From contig NZ_SPQP01000028.1 of the NCBI RefSeq assembly GCF_004571075.1, forward strand, positions 1 through 51,973: a stretch of DNA of 51,973 bases, read 5' to 3'. The position numbers were made by a program, and so were the translations under genes. This DNA comes from Blastococcus sp. TF02A-35 (lineage in GTDB: Bacteria; Actinomycetota; Actinomycetes; Mycobacteriales; Geodermatophilaceae). Below the pieces are notes generated by a model that was given only the letters and a program-made list of their open reading frames with translations, had not been told where the DNA came from and made no database searches. Below are positions 34,504 to 43,121 of the stretch, one piece after another. Each line of letters starts with the position of its first letter. Position 1 is the stretch's first letter.

Positions 34504-35993
34504 CCAGCACGGTCAGCACGGCCCCGGTGACGACGGGGCTCTACATCGGCGGGGAGGCGCGGGCGGGGTCGGACACGCTCGACGTGGTCGACCCGGCCCG
34601 GCCTGATGTCGTCGTCGGCACCGCAGCAGCGGCCACGAAGGAGGACGTCGCCGACGCCGTCGCGGCGGCGAAGGCGGCCTTCCCGGCGTGGTCGGCGCTG
34701 CCGGCCACCGAGCGCGCGGCGCAGATGGCGGCGGCGATCCAGGGGATCGCCGACGACCGCGACGAGGACGCCCGGGTCCTCTCGCTGGAGAACGGCAAGA
34801 TCCTCCACGAGGCCTGGGTCGACGCCCTGGTCTTCGAGATCCGCTGGAACCTTGCCCTCTCGCTGGCCGAGGAGGTGGACCGGCCCAAGGTGCTGCCGCC
34901 CGCTCCCGGCATCCCGGTCGAGACCACCGTCGCCTACCAGCCGCTCGGTGTGGTGACGGTCATCGTGCCGTTCAACTGGCCGATCGCGATCCTGGGGGCG
35001 GCGCTCCCCCACGCGCTGCTGGCGGGCAACACCGCGATCGTCAAGCCCCCGCCGTCCACGCCGCTGGCCACCACCCGGCTGGTGCAGCGGGTGGCGGAGA
35101 AGCTGCCCCCGGGCGTGCTGAACATCGTGACCGGGCGGGACAGCAAGATGGCCGCCCTGATCGACAACGCCGACATCGCCAAGGTCTGCTTCACCGGCAG
35201 CGTCGGGGGCGGCAAGCGGATGATGGAGATGGCCTCCCGCAACCTGACCCGGGTCACCCTCGAGCTGGGCGGCAACGACGCGGCGATCATCCGCGAGGAC
35301 GCGCCGCTGGACGACGAGCACCTCGACCGCCTGTTCGCCGGCATCTTCGACACCACCGGCCAGATCTGCATGGCCGCCAAGCGGGTCTACGTGCACCGCT
35401 CGCGGATGGACGAGCTGGTGGCGGGGCTGTCGGCCCGCCTGGAGAAGGTCGTCCTCGGCCACGGCCTGGCCGAGGGCACCACGATGGGCCCGCTCCACCA
35501 GAGCGCCCAGAAGGCCTTCGTCTCCGAGATCATCGAGGAGGCGAAGGACGCCGGCGCGACGGTGCTGGAGTTCGGCGAGCTGCCCGGCGGGGAGCTCGCC
35601 GAGGGCAACTTCCTCCGCCCGGCGATCGTGGTCGACCCCGACCCGTCGCTGCGGGTCGTCACCCAGGAGCAGTTCGGCCCGGTGATCCCGGTCCTGCCCT
35701 ACGACGACGACGCGGACGCCGTGCGCCAGGCCAACGACACGTGGGGCGGCCTGTGCGGCTCGGTCTGGACGGCGGACACCGACGCCGCCAACCGGATCGC
35801 CGCGCAGCTGGCCTGCGGCTACGTCTGGGTCAACGACCACGGCGCCACCCGGCTGGACCTGCGGGCCCCGTTCGGTGGCATGAAGCTGTCGGGCATGGGC
35901 CGCGAGCAGGGCATCGAGGGGATCCGCTCGTTCCAGGACACCCGCTCGGTCGCGCACCTGGACGCGGCCGCGCTGGCGGCGTCCGCGCACTGA
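34500..35993 (+). CDS. Aldehyde dehydrogenase
   Basis: A 497-residue NAD(P)-dependent ALDH. Catalytic Cys is in TTGQICMAAKRV, the general-base Glu in TLELGGNDAA, the oxyanion Asn in FNWPIAILGAAL and the coenzyme loop in CFTGSVGGGK. Last gene of the lig-folate operon. Vanillin/syringaldehyde-type oxidation would feed the demethylases, so an aromatic aldehyde is a reasonable substrate, but ring-cleavage semialdehyde is an alternative. The ATG at 34500 overlaps the folP stop; a GTG at 34488 is also in frame. Confidence 0.9.
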   Translation: MTSTVSTAPVTTGLYIGGEARAGSDTLDVVDPARPDVVVGTAAAATKEDVADAVAAAKAAFPAWSALPATERAAQMAAAIQGIADDRDEDARVLSLENGKILHEAWVDALVFEIRWNLALSLAEEVDRPKVLPPAPGIPVETTVAYQPLGVVTVIVPFNWPIAILGAALPHALLAGNTAIVKPPPSTPLATTRLVQRVAEKLPPGVLNIVTGRDSKMAALIDNADIAKVCFTGSVGGGKRMMEMASRNLTRVTLELGGNDAAIIREDAPLDDEHLDRLFAGIFDTTGQICMAAKRVYVHRSRMDELVAGLSARLEKVVLGHGLAEGTTMGPLHQSAQKAFVSEIIEEAKDAGATVLEFGELPGGELAEGNFLRPAIVVDPDPSLRVVTQEQFGPVIPVLPYDDDADAVRQANDTWGGLCGSVWTADTDAANRIAAQLACGYVWVNDHGATRLDLRAPFGGMKLSGMGREQGIEGIRSFQDTRSVAHLDAAALAASAH

Positions 35994-36001
35994 CCGACGT
36001 C

Positions 36002-36030
36002 GGGCCGGCGGGGTGCTCCCCCGCCGGCCC
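36002..36030. terminator. Strong bidirectional hairpin between convergent ALDH and cyclo-ligase genes
   Basis: GGGCCGGCGGGG (36002-36013) pairs perfectly over 12 bases with CCCCGCCGGCCC (36019-36030) across a 5-base loop. It lies 9 bases after the ALDH stop and 9 bases beyond the stop of the opposing gene. No U-tract is present, as is common in high-GC actinobacteria. Confidence 0.7.
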
Positions 36031-36038
36031 GGCCGCCG

Positions 36039-36626
36039 TCAGCCCAGTCGCTGCCACCCGCCGGAGGGGGTGACCACGGCGGTCACGGGCCGGTCGTGGG
36101 CCTCCGCGGGCAGCTCCTCGACGCGCTCGTCGTCGAAGACCAGCGTCACCAGCACCGCGTCCGGCCGGGCGTGCGCCAGCGCCCGGTCGTAGTAGCCACC
36201 ACCGCGGCCCAGCCGGATGCCGCGGCGGTCGACGGCGAGCGCGGGCACCACGACGGTGTCCGCCGCGGACAGGGCGGTCGCCCCCAGCCGCGGGCCGACC
36301 GGCTGGGACAGCCCGTACCGCCCGACCTCCAGCTCGCCGGTGTGCTCGGCCCAGTCGAGCACCCGGCCGCTGGGCGGGACCACCGGCAGCAGCAGCCGCG
36401 CCCCGAGCGCCGTGAGCGCCTCGGGCAGCCGGCCGTGGCCGGGCTCTTCGGGGTCCGGCACGAACGCGGCAAGGGTCGACACCCGTCCGGCGAGCGAGCC
36501 GACGAGCGCCGCGGCGACCGCGTCGGCGGCCGCGGCGCGCTCCGCGAGGGGCCGCGCCAGCCGGCCGGCCAGCAGGCGCTCGCGGAGCCGCGTCTTGGCC
36601 AGCGCCGGGCCCCCGGGATCGGTCAC
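36039..36626 (-). CDS. 5-formyltetrahydrofolate cyclo-ligase
   Basis: A 195-residue enzyme that converts 5-formyl-THF to methenyl-THF with ATP. RLGRGGGYYDRALAHA near residues 140-155 is the diagnostic motif, and TLAAFVPDPEEPG and LLLPVVPPS are the substrate sections. It salvages the stable 5-formyl side product that accumulates when folate pools are large. The GTG at 36626 lies six bases after a minus-strand TAGGCT (36638-36633), so it is probably leaderless. Convergent to the lig-folate operon and divergent from the siderophore protein gene. Confidence 0.92.
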   Translation of the reverse strand: MTDPGGPALAKTRLRERLLAGRLARPLAERAAAADAVAAALVGSLAGRVSTLAAFVPDPEEPGHGRLPEALTALGARLLLPVVPPSGRVLDWAEHTGELEVGRYGLSQPVGPRLGATALSAADTVVVPALAVDRRGIRLGRGGGYYDRALAHARPDAVLVTLVFDDERVEELPAEAHDRPVTAVVTPSGGWQRLG

Positions 36627-36684
36627 GTCGGCAGCCTAGGGGCTTCCGGCCCCCGCGCCCGCCGGTGCGTACAGGTACCCGTTG

Positions 36685-36715
36685 TAGCGTCGTGGTCAGT
36701 AAGGGCTGCCTAACC
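36685..36715 (+). promoter_or_regulatory. Promoter with possible DtxR/IdeR iron box upstream of the siderophore-interacting protein
   Basis: TAGCGT (36685-36690) is the -10. Just downstream AGTAAGGGCTGCCTAACC (36698-36715) resembles the TTAGG-N-CCTAA iron box in degenerate form: about 11-12 of 19 consensus positions match on the minus strand. The position right after the transcription start would allow iron-dependent repression. Confidence 0.4.
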
Positions 36716-36737
36716 AGGGCGCCGGAACGGAGCAGCC

Positions 36738-37604
36738 ATGACCGAGCCACGCCGCGACCGCGACGCACGACCGCCGCGCAAGCGCACCCCGCGGGTGGGC
36801 GAGGTGGTCCGCACCTCGCGGGTCACCCCGCACATGATCCGCGTCGTCCTGGGCGGCGAGGGCCTCGCCGGCTTCCCCGACGGGGACCAGACCGACCGCT
36901 ACGTGAAGCTCCTCTTCCCGCCGGTGGACGCCACCTACGGCGTGCCCTACGACGTGGAGCAGGTCCGGGCCGACCTGCCGGCCGACCAGTGGCCGGTCAC
37001 GCGCACCTACACCGTGCGCGCGTGGGACGCCGCCGCCGGCGAGCTGACCATCGACTTCGTGCACCACGGCGACGAGGGCCTCGCCGGCCCCTGGGCGGCC
37101 GCCGCGCAGCCCGGCGACCGCATCCAGTTCATGGGCCCCGGTGGCGGCTACGCCCCCCGGCCCGACGCCGACTGGCACCTGCTCGCCGGTGACGAGGCCG
37201 CCCTGCCGGCCATCGCGGCCACGCTCGAGCAGCTCCCGGCCGGCTCCCGCGGCCTCGTGTTCGTCGAGGTCGCCGGCCCCGAGGAGGAGCAGCCCGACGT
37301 CGTGGCGGCGCCCGGTGTCGACCTCCGCTGGGTGCACCGGGGCGGCCGGGCTCCCGGTGAGGCGCTGGTGGAGGCTGTCACCGGCGCGCCGCTGCCCGAG
37401 GGCCGGGGCCACGTGTTCGTGCACGGCGAGGCCTACGCGGTGCGGGCGCTGCGCGGGCACGTGCGGCAGGCCTGCGGGCTGGCGCCCGAGTGGACCTCGA
37501 TCTCCGGCTACTGGCGGCGGGGCGACACCGAGGACCGCTGGCAGGCCACCAAGCAGGAGTGGAACGCCCAGATCGAGGCGGAGGAGCAGCCGGTCGGGTC
37601 CTGA
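36738..37604 (+). CDS. Siderophore-interacting FAD protein (ferric-siderophore reductase)
   Basis: A 288-residue cytoplasmic flavoprotein of the SIP family. FAD is bound by the barrel with TRTYTVRAWD and the phosphate loop GDRIQFMGPGGGY; the C-terminal half (HLLAGDEAALPAIAATLEQLP, ... WTSISGYWRRG) is the reductase domain. It reduces imported Fe3+-siderophore to release Fe2+. The upstream iron box is consistent with this. The start ATG at 36738 is preceded by GGAACGGAGCAGCC. Adjacent genes are not siderophore biosynthesis genes. Confidence 0.9.
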   Translation: MTEPRRDRDARPPRKRTPRVGEVVRTSRVTPHMIRVVLGGEGLAGFPDGDQTDRYVKLLFPPVDATYGVPYDVEQVRADLPADQWPVTRTYTVRAWDAAAGELTIDFVHHGDEGLAGPWAAAAQPGDRIQFMGPGGGYAPRPDADWHLLAGDEAALPAIAATLEQLPAGSRGLVFVEVAGPEEEQPDVVAAPGVDLRWVHRGGRAPGEALVEAVTGAPLPEGRGHVFVHGEAYAVRALRGHVRQACGLAPEWTSISGYWRRGDTEDRWQATKQEWNAQIEAEEQPVGS

Positions 37605-37609
37605 CCCGG

Positions 37610-38119
37610 TCAGCCCAGCAGGCGGCGCACCGTCCGGACCGGCTGGTGCAGCCACCAGCGGGCGACGCGCAGGCCCAGGTGCCACAGGTCGGCCCACTCC
37701 GGCGGGCGGGTGGCGGGCGGGAGCGGCGCCGTCCGGGGGGCGGCCGCCGGCGCGCGCTCCGGCTCGGGCCCCTCGGCCGGCGGGGGCAGCAGCAGGTCCA
37801 GGGGCGTGCGCCGGCGCGCGTCGCGCAGCGAGGCGAAGGACGGGATCGACGGCGCGTCCGGGGACTCCTCCTCCTCGGGGCGGGCCCGCACCCGCTCCGC
37901 CGGCGACAGCGTGCCGACCGGCTCGGGAACGACCGCCCGGATGGCGGCGACCATCCCGGCACCCAGCCCGGGGATCGCGGTCAGCTCCGCGCGGGTCAGC
38001 GACGCGAGGTCGTCGACGGCGGTGATGCCCGCGCGGGTCAACGCGGTCACCGCCCGACCGGGCAGGCCGAGCTCGCGGACGGTCTGGGCGGGAACGGTCC
38101 CGGACGACTTCCTCGGCAT
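37610..38119 (-). CDS. Helix-hairpin-helix (RpoA-CTD-like) domain protein
   Basis: A 169-residue protein. Residues about 14-57 (LGLPGRAVTALTRAGITAVDDLASLTRAELTAIPGLG) form a pair of helix-hairpin-helix motifs like those of the RNA polymerase alpha C-terminal domain or DUF4332 proteins, which bind DNA without sequence preference or bind protein partners. Residues about 65-140 are Pro/Ala/Glu rich and probably disordered, and the last 25 form an amphipathic basic helix with several Trp. The ATG at 38119 is preferred because TAGCGT (38133-38128) lies 8 bases upstream. Confidence 0.65.
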   Translation of the reverse strand: MPRKSSGTVPAQTVRELGLPGRAVTALTRAGITAVDDLASLTRAELTAIPGLGAGMVAAIRAVVPEPVGTLSPAERVRARPEEEESPDAPSIPSFASLRDARRRTPLDLLLPPPAEGPEPERAPAAAPRTAPLPPATRPPEWADLWHLGLRVARWWLHQPVRTVRRLLG

Positions 38120-38162
38120 GGGCACCGACGCTAGTCGCCCGGGACCGCCGTCACCCGCCCGC

Positions 38163-39122
38163 CTACGCGCCGGTGGTCGCCGCGAGCGCGCCCCGCAGCT
38201 CCGCGCAGAGCTCGGCGAGGGCCTGCGGGGCGCTCCGGCACAGGTTCGGGAAGGCCAGGTACCCGTGCGGCATCCCCACGTAGGTCGTCGTCCGCACCGG
38301 GACGCCGGCCGCCGCCAGGGCGGCGGCGTAGCGGAGGCCGTCGTCGCGGATCGGGTCGTGCTCGGCGACCTGCACCAGCGCCGGCGGCAGCCCGCCGTGG
38401 TCGGGGGCGAACAGCGGGGAGGCGTACGGGTGGTCCCGCTCCTGGCCGCCCAGGTAGTGGTCGCGGTAGGCGACCATGTCGGCCCGGGTGAGGATCGGCG
38501 CGTCGGCGTTCTCCTCGATCGACGGGCTGCCGAAGGTGAGGTCCGTCGCGGGGTAGAGCAGCGCCTGGAAGGCGATGGCCGGCCCCGACCGGTCCCGGGC
38601 CATCAGGCTCACGACGGCGGCGAGGTTGCCGCCGGCGCTGTCACCCATGACCGCGACCCGCCGCCCGTCCGCCCCCCACTCCCCAGCGCGGGCCACGACG
38701 TCGACCAGGGCGGCGTAGCAGTCCTCGGCCGCGGCCGGCCAGCGGTGCGCGGGCGCCAGCCGGTAGCCCACCGACACGACGACGGCGCCCGTGGTGGCGG
38801 CGACGTTGCTGCACAGCCAGTCGGACTGGTCGAGCGAGCCGACCACCCAGCCCCCACCGTGGAAGTTGACCACCAGCGGCAGGTCGCCGACCGCTCCGCG
38901 GGGGCGGTGGACCCGCACCTCCAGCGGGCCGACCTCCCCCGCGGCGACGCCGTCGGTGAGCACGACCCCCGGCGCCACCCCGCCGAGCAGCCAGTCGGTC
39001 ACCGGGTTGTGGCCCGGTGACCGGCCCTGGACCCGGGCGACCCGCTCCGCGTCCATCGACGCGACCGACGACAGCCGCAGCAGGCGGCCCAGCAGCCGCA
39101 CCCGCAGGTCCAGCGCCGCCAC
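38163..39122 (-). CDS. HSL-family alpha/beta hydrolase (carboxylesterase/lipase)
   Basis: A 319-residue hormone-sensitive-lipase-type esterase. The oxyanion motif NFHGGGWVVGS, nucleophile elbow MGDSAGGN and the late PHGYLAFP His are all present. Such enzymes cleave short- to medium-chain esters. The gene follows the mycofactocin-type SDR (1-base gap) and may share its transcript. Substrate unknown. Confidence 0.88.
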   Translation of the reverse strand: MAALDLRVRLLGRLLRLSSVASMDAERVARVQGRSPGHNPVTDWLLGGVAPGVVLTDGVAAGEVGPLEVRVHRPRGAVGDLPLVVNFHGGGWVVGSLDQSDWLCSNVAATTGAVVVSVGYRLAPAHRWPAAAEDCYAALVDVVARAGEWGADGRRVAVMGDSAGGNLAAVVSLMARDRSGPAIAFQALLYPATDLTFGSPSIEENADAPILTRADMVAYRDHYLGGQERDHPYASPLFAPDHGGLPPALVQVAEHDPIRDDGLRYAAALAAAGVPVRTTTYVGMPHGYLAFPNLCRSAPQALAELCAELRGALAATTGA

Positions 39123-39123
39123 C

Positions 39124-39945
39124 TCAGCGCGCCAGGGTGCCCAGGTCGACCGGGAGCTGGATGCCGGTCACGTGGCGGGCCTCGTCGGACGCCAGCCAGG
39201 CGACGGCGTTGGCGATGTCCTCCGGCTGCGACACCGGGTCCGGCAGCGCCTGCATCAGGATCGGCGCCAGGGTCGTCGCGTTCTGCTGCGCCAGCTCCAT
39301 CATCTCCAGCGGCATCATGCCGGTGGCCACGCCGTGCGGGTGCACCGTGTTGACCCGGATGTTGTGCTGCCCCAGCTCGTTGGCCATCGTCCTGGCCAGG
39401 CCGACGACGCCGTGCTTGCTGGCCGCGTAGTCGGCGAGGAACGGCAGCCCGCGCAGGCCGGCCACCGAGCTGATGATGATGATCGAGCCGCCGGTGCCCT
39501 GCTCCAGCAGGACCGGCACGGTGGCCTTGGCCGTGAAGAACGTGCCGGTGAGGTTGGTGTCGATCGTCTCCCGCCACTTCTCGACCGGGATCTCCCAGGA
39601 CATCGAGCCCGAGCAGATGCCGGCGTTGGCGACGACGACGTCGAGGCGGCCGAGCTCCGAGACACCGTCCTTCACCACCGCCTGCTGGCCGTCGAGGTCG
39701 CGGACGTCCACCTTGCGCGCCAGGATCCGGCGCCCCTGCGCCTCGACCAGGCGGGTGGTCTCGGCCAGGTCCTCCTCGGTAGGGCCGTCGTAGGAGGTCG
39801 TCGCCGCCTTCTCGCAGTTGTCGATCGCGATGATGTCGGCGCCCTCCGCCGCGAGCCGCACGGCGTGCGCGCGGCCCTGGCCACGGGCTGCACCGGTGAC
39901 GTAGGCGACCTTGCCGGCGAGACGTCCGGTGGTGCTGGTGGTCAA
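39124..39945 (-). CDS. SDR oxidoreductase, mycofactocin-associated subfamily
   Basis: A 273-residue short-chain dehydrogenase. The N-terminal GKVAYVTGAARGQGRAHAVRLAAEGADIIAIDN with the inserted segment after it, and DLAETTRLVEAQGRRI, are typical of SDRs that keep a non-exchanging NAD recycled by mycofactocin. Catalytic Ser (ISSVAG) and Tyr/Lys (YAASKHG) are visible. The start is taken as TTG at 39945, 7 bases after AGGAG; an ATG at 39951 is in frame with a stop-free MRxx only in another frame and is rejected. The usual substrate is a secondary alcohol. Confidence 0.85.
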   Translation of the reverse strand: MTTSTTGRLAGKVAYVTGAARGQGRAHAVRLAAEGADIIAIDNCEKAATTSYDGPTEEDLAETTRLVEAQGRRILARKVDVRDLDGQQAVVKDGVSELGRLDVVVANAGICSGSMSWEIPVEKWRETIDTNLTGTFFTAKATVPVLLEQGTGGSIIIISSVAGLRGLPFLADYAASKHGVVGLARTMANELGQHNIRVNTVHPHGVATGMMPLEMMELAQQNATTLAPILMQALPDPVSQPEDIANAVAWLASDEARHVTGIQLPVDLGTLAR

Positions 39946-40009
39946 CGCATGTCTCCTGGGGTGTGGGTACCGGCGCGCGGTCGCACGCCGGGCGGTCGGG
40001 GGTGACGGG

Positions 40010-41647
40010 TCAGGCGCTGCGGCGGGCCATGTGCCGGGCGGCGCGCAGCCCGAAGACGGTGGCCGGGCCGATGGTCGAGCCGGGCCCGGGATAGGTCCGC
40101 CCCATGACCGACGCCGAGTTGTTGCCGGCGGAGTAGAGGCCCTCGATGACCGAGCCGTCCTCGCGCAGCGCGCGGCCCTCGGCGTCGGTGACCACGCCGC
40201 CCTTGGTGCCGAGGTCGCCGACCACCACCCGGAAGGCGGTGAACGGCCCCTTCTCCAGCGGGCCGAGGTTCGGGTTGGGCCGCACGGTGGGGTCGCCGTA
40301 GTAGCGGTCGTAGGCGGAGTTGCCGCGGCCGAAGTCACCGTCGACGCCGCTGCGCGCGAAGGCGTTGAAGCGGTCGACGGTGGCCCGCAGCCGGGGCGCG
40401 CCGAGCGTCGCCGCCGGCTCCTCGACCGTGTCCGCCCTGGCCATGATCCCGGCCGCGCACATGGCCTTGTTCGCGCGCGGGTCGAGCGCGTGGGTGCGCA
40501 GGTACCGGTGCGCGTGCCGGGCGTCGGCGACCAGCCAGTACGGCCCGTCCGCGCCGTGGGCGAGCATGTGGTGCCCGAGGTCGACGTAGGACTCCGACTC
40601 GTTGGCGAACCGCTCCCCGGCGGCGTCGACCATGATCGAGAACGGCATCGACCGCTCGCCGACGATGAAGCCGGGGGCCGACCCCGGGAGCGGCGCGACG
40701 GAGGCCCCCCACCACGCCTCGTCCATGAGCTCCACCGCCGCGCCGGCCCGCTGGGCGATCTCGATCGGCCCGCCCAGGTTCCCCGGGTTGCCCGACGGGG
40801 TTCCGTCGATCCCGTGGTGCTTCTGCCGCCAGTCGCGGTTGTGCTCGAACCCGCCCCCGGCCAGCATCACGCCGCGGGTGGCGCGGATGCGGAGCTCTGT
40901 GCCGTCGCGCCGGACCCGCACGCCGACCACGCGGTCCCCGTCGAGGAGCAGGTCCTCCAGCGGCGACCTCAGCCAGAGCGGGACCCCGCGCTCCACGAGG
41001 AGGGCGGTGCCGAACGCCGTCGCGAGCGCGACGCCGATGCCGACCAGCCGCCGGCCGCGCACGAGCCCGCCGAGCGCGCGGAGGACGAAGCGGGCGCCGC
41101 GCACGAAGCCACCGGGCGTGGACCAGGCCCGGCCGAGCAGCCACACGTCGTCGGTCTTCGCCGGGAGGGGCACGGCGTTGCGCAGGGTCGACCACCACTC
41201 CCTCAGCGGCCGGGAGTCCAGCGGCTCGACCTCCACGGCCCGCCCGACCTTGCCGCCCGGCAGCTCCGGGTAGTAGTCGGGATAGTCCTTGGCCCGCGCG
41301 AAGACCATGCCGAACTGCTCGGCGGTGGTCACGAAGTCCTCGACCCCGTCGACGAACGCCTCCTTGCGTGCGCGGGAGGTGGACACGCCCTCGTCACCGA
41401 CGGTGGCCTCGAGGTAGGCCAGCGCCTCCTCGCGGGAGTCACCCACACCGGCGCGGCGCATCAGCGGGTTGTCGGGCAGCCAGAGGCCGCCGCCGGACAT
41501 CGCGGTGCTGCCGCCCCACCTGTCGGTCGACTCGACCAGCAGCACGCTCAGCCCCTCGTCGACGGCGCCCATCGCCGTGGCGAGCGCGGCGCCGCCGCTG
41601 CCCACGACCACGACGTCGTAGGTGTGGTCGAAGTGCTGCCCGGCCAT
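40010..41647 (-). CDS. FAD-binding flavoprotein, 3-ketosteroid-delta1-dehydrogenase-like
   Basis: A 545-residue flavoprotein of the KstD/fumarate-reductase type. The N-terminal VVVVGSGGAALATAMGAVDEGLSVLLVES binds FAD ADP, GGSTAMSGGGLWLPDNPLM is the second family motif, and GPGSTIGPATVFGLRAA is at the C-terminus. It may introduce a double bond into a keto substrate such as a steroid or terpenoid. The ATG at 41647 follows GGGAGGGG. It is divergent from a TetR gene across a 54-base region with an 18-bp palindrome. No other steroid genes identify the pathway. Confidence 0.85.
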   Translation of the reverse strand: MAGQHFDHTYDVVVVGSGGAALATAMGAVDEGLSVLLVESTDRWGGSTAMSGGGLWLPDNPLMRRAGVGDSREEALAYLEATVGDEGVSTSRARKEAFVDGVEDFVTTAEQFGMVFARAKDYPDYYPELPGGKVGRAVEVEPLDSRPLREWWSTLRNAVPLPAKTDDVWLLGRAWSTPGGFVRGARFVLRALGGLVRGRRLVGIGVALATAFGTALLVERGVPLWLRSPLEDLLLDGDRVVGVRVRRDGTELRIRATRGVMLAGGGFEHNRDWRQKHHGIDGTPSGNPGNLGGPIEIAQRAGAAVELMDEAWWGASVAPLPGSAPGFIVGERSMPFSIMVDAAGERFANESESYVDLGHHMLAHGADGPYWLVADARHAHRYLRTHALDPRANKAMCAAGIMARADTVEEPAATLGAPRLRATVDRFNAFARSGVDGDFGRGNSAYDRYYGDPTVRPNPNLGPLEKGPFTAFRVVVGDLGTKGGVVTDAEGRALREDGSVIEGLYSAGNNSASVMGRTYPGPGSTIGPATVFGLRAARHMARRSA

Positions 41648-41666
41648 CGGTGCCCCTCCCGTCCAT

Positions 41667-41695
41667 CCGGACAACGCTGTCCGGTTCGCTAGGGT
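41667..41695. promoter_or_regulatory. TetR operator and -10 between the flavoprotein and tetR
   Basis: CCGGACAACGCTGTCCGG (41667-41684) has perfect 7-base arms with a 4-base centre. TAGGGT (41690-41695) is the -10 for tetR, six bases before the ATG at 41702. The palindrome is placed to block both promoters. Confidence 0.65.
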
Positions 41696-41701
41696 GTGAG
41701 C

Positions 41702-42256
41702 ATGGCCACAACGGGCGGGCGAGTCAACCGTGGTCCCGCGGCGGCCTCGGACAACCGGCACGCGATCCTGCAGACGGCCCGCCGGGTCATGGCCGAGCGC
41801 GGCTACCGGGTGCCGCTGAGCGCCATCGCGCGGGAGGCGGGCGTCGGCCAGGGCGTCCTCTACCGGCACTTCCCCACCCGGCTGGACCTGGCGTTCGCCG
41901 TGTTCGAGGAGAACTTCGCCGACCTGGAGGCGGCCGTCGCCCCGGCGGACGACGGGGCGCTCGAACGGCTGTGGCGCGAGCTCGTCGCGCAGGCCATGGG
42001 GACCACGGCGTTCGTCGAGATGGTGATCGACGCCCGGCGCAGCCTGCCGGAGTACGACGGGGCCGACCGACTCCTCGCGCTCGTCGAGCGGGCGCTGCCC
42101 GCCGCCCAGGCGGCCGGCCGGGTCGACCCCGGCCTCACGCCGTCCGACGTCGCCCTCGCCTGGCGGATGGTCTTCGGCGTGGTGGTCACGGCCACCGACC
42201 CGGAGTCGGTCCGCGCGGCGGTCGACCGGGCGTGCGCACTGCTCCCCCTGCCGTGA
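41702..42256 (+). CDS. TetR-family transcriptional regulator
   Basis: A 184-residue repressor. Residues about 15-65 contain the helix-turn-helix (ILQTARRVMAERGYRVPLSAIAREAGVGQGVLYRHFPTR). The C-terminal all-helical domain is diverse, so the ligand is unknown. A GTG at 41696 in frame is rejected because the -10 box then leaves no spacer. It likely represses the divergent flavoprotein and itself through the palindrome between them. Confidence 0.9.
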   Translation: MATTGGRVNRGPAAASDNRHAILQTARRVMAERGYRVPLSAIAREAGVGQGVLYRHFPTRLDLAFAVFEENFADLEAAVAPADDGALERLWRELVAQAMGTTAFVEMVIDARRSLPEYDGADRLLALVERALPAAQAAGRVDPGLTPSDVALAWRMVFGVVVTATDPESVRAAVDRACALLPLP

Positions 42257-42323
42257 CCCGCCCGGGGCTTCCGTACCGTGCCCGCATGCCTCTCCCCCTC
42301 CGCACCCCGACCGGGGCCACGCG

Positions 42324-43121
42324 ATGACCGCCCGGCGCGTGCTCGTCACCGGGGGCGCCTCCGGCCTCGGTGCGGCGCTGGCCGCCCGCTACGCCGGCCG
42401 CGGCGACCGCGTGCTGGTCACCGACCTCGCCGCCTCCGCCGACGTCCCGGCCGGCGCGACCTACCAGCGGCTGGACATCACCTCCGAGGCCGACTGGGCC
42501 GCGGCGCTGGACCGCGTCCGCACCGACCTCGGCGGCCTCGACGTCCTGGTCAACAACGCCGGCATCGCCGCCGGCGGCCGGATCGACCGGCTGGGCGGCG
42601 AGCACTGGCGCCGGGTCCTCGACGTCAACGTGCTCGGTGCGGTGACGGGCTGCCGCACCTTCGTGCCGCTGTTCAAGGAGCAGGGCTCCGGCCACCTGGT
42701 GAACGTCGCCTCGGCAGCCGGGCTGGTGCACCCGCCGGCCATGACGTCCTACGACGCCGGGAAGGCCGCCGTCGTCGCCCTCTCCGAGAGCCTGCGGTGG
42801 GAGCTCGCCCCGTGGGGGGTCGACGTCTCGGTCGTGTGCCCGACGTTCTTCCGCACCAACCTCGCCGCCTCCCTCGGCGACGACGACCCGCTGATGAGCA
42901 CCGTGGCCACCCGGCTCATCGAGCGCTCGAAGCTCGGCGCCGACGAGATCGCCGAGCGGGTCCTGGCCGCGGTCGACGCCAGGCGCTTCCTCGTGCTGCC
43001 CGACCGCAACGCCCGCGTCGCCTACTGGACCAAGCGGCTGGCCCGCCCGCTCTACGACCGACAGATGCTCGGCATGGGCGCCCGCATCCACCGCGCCGAG
43101 CGGGACGGGGAGAAGTCATGA
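42324..43121 (+). CDS. SDR oxidoreductase
   Basis: A 265-residue short-chain dehydrogenase with NAD(P) motif VTGGASGLGAALAARY, NNAG (VLVNNAGIA), catalytic Ser in NVASAAG and Tyr/Lys in YDAGKAAV. The C-terminus (ARIHRAER) is basic. It likely acts on an alcohol or ketone intermediate. It overlaps the next SDR by 4 bases (ATGA), so they form an operon. Confidence 0.88.
   Translation: MTARRVLVTGGASGLGAALAARYAGRGDRVLVTDLAASADVPAGATYQRLDITSEADWAAALDRVRTDLGGLDVLVNNAGIAAGGRIDRLGGEHWRRVLDVNVLGAVTGCRTFVPLFKEQGSGHLVNVASAAGLVHPPAMTSYDAGKAAVVALSESLRWELAPWGVDVSVVCPTFFRTNLAASLGDDDPLMSTVATRLIERSKLGADEIAERVLAAVDARRFLVLPDRNARVAYWTKRLARPLYDRQMLGMGARIHRAERDGEKS

Noticed and set aside
40010-41647. A steroid degradation locus
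   Set aside because: Only one KstD-like protein is present. No KshAB, HsaACDEF or Mce genes were seen, so the steroid assignment is not supported beyond family similarity.
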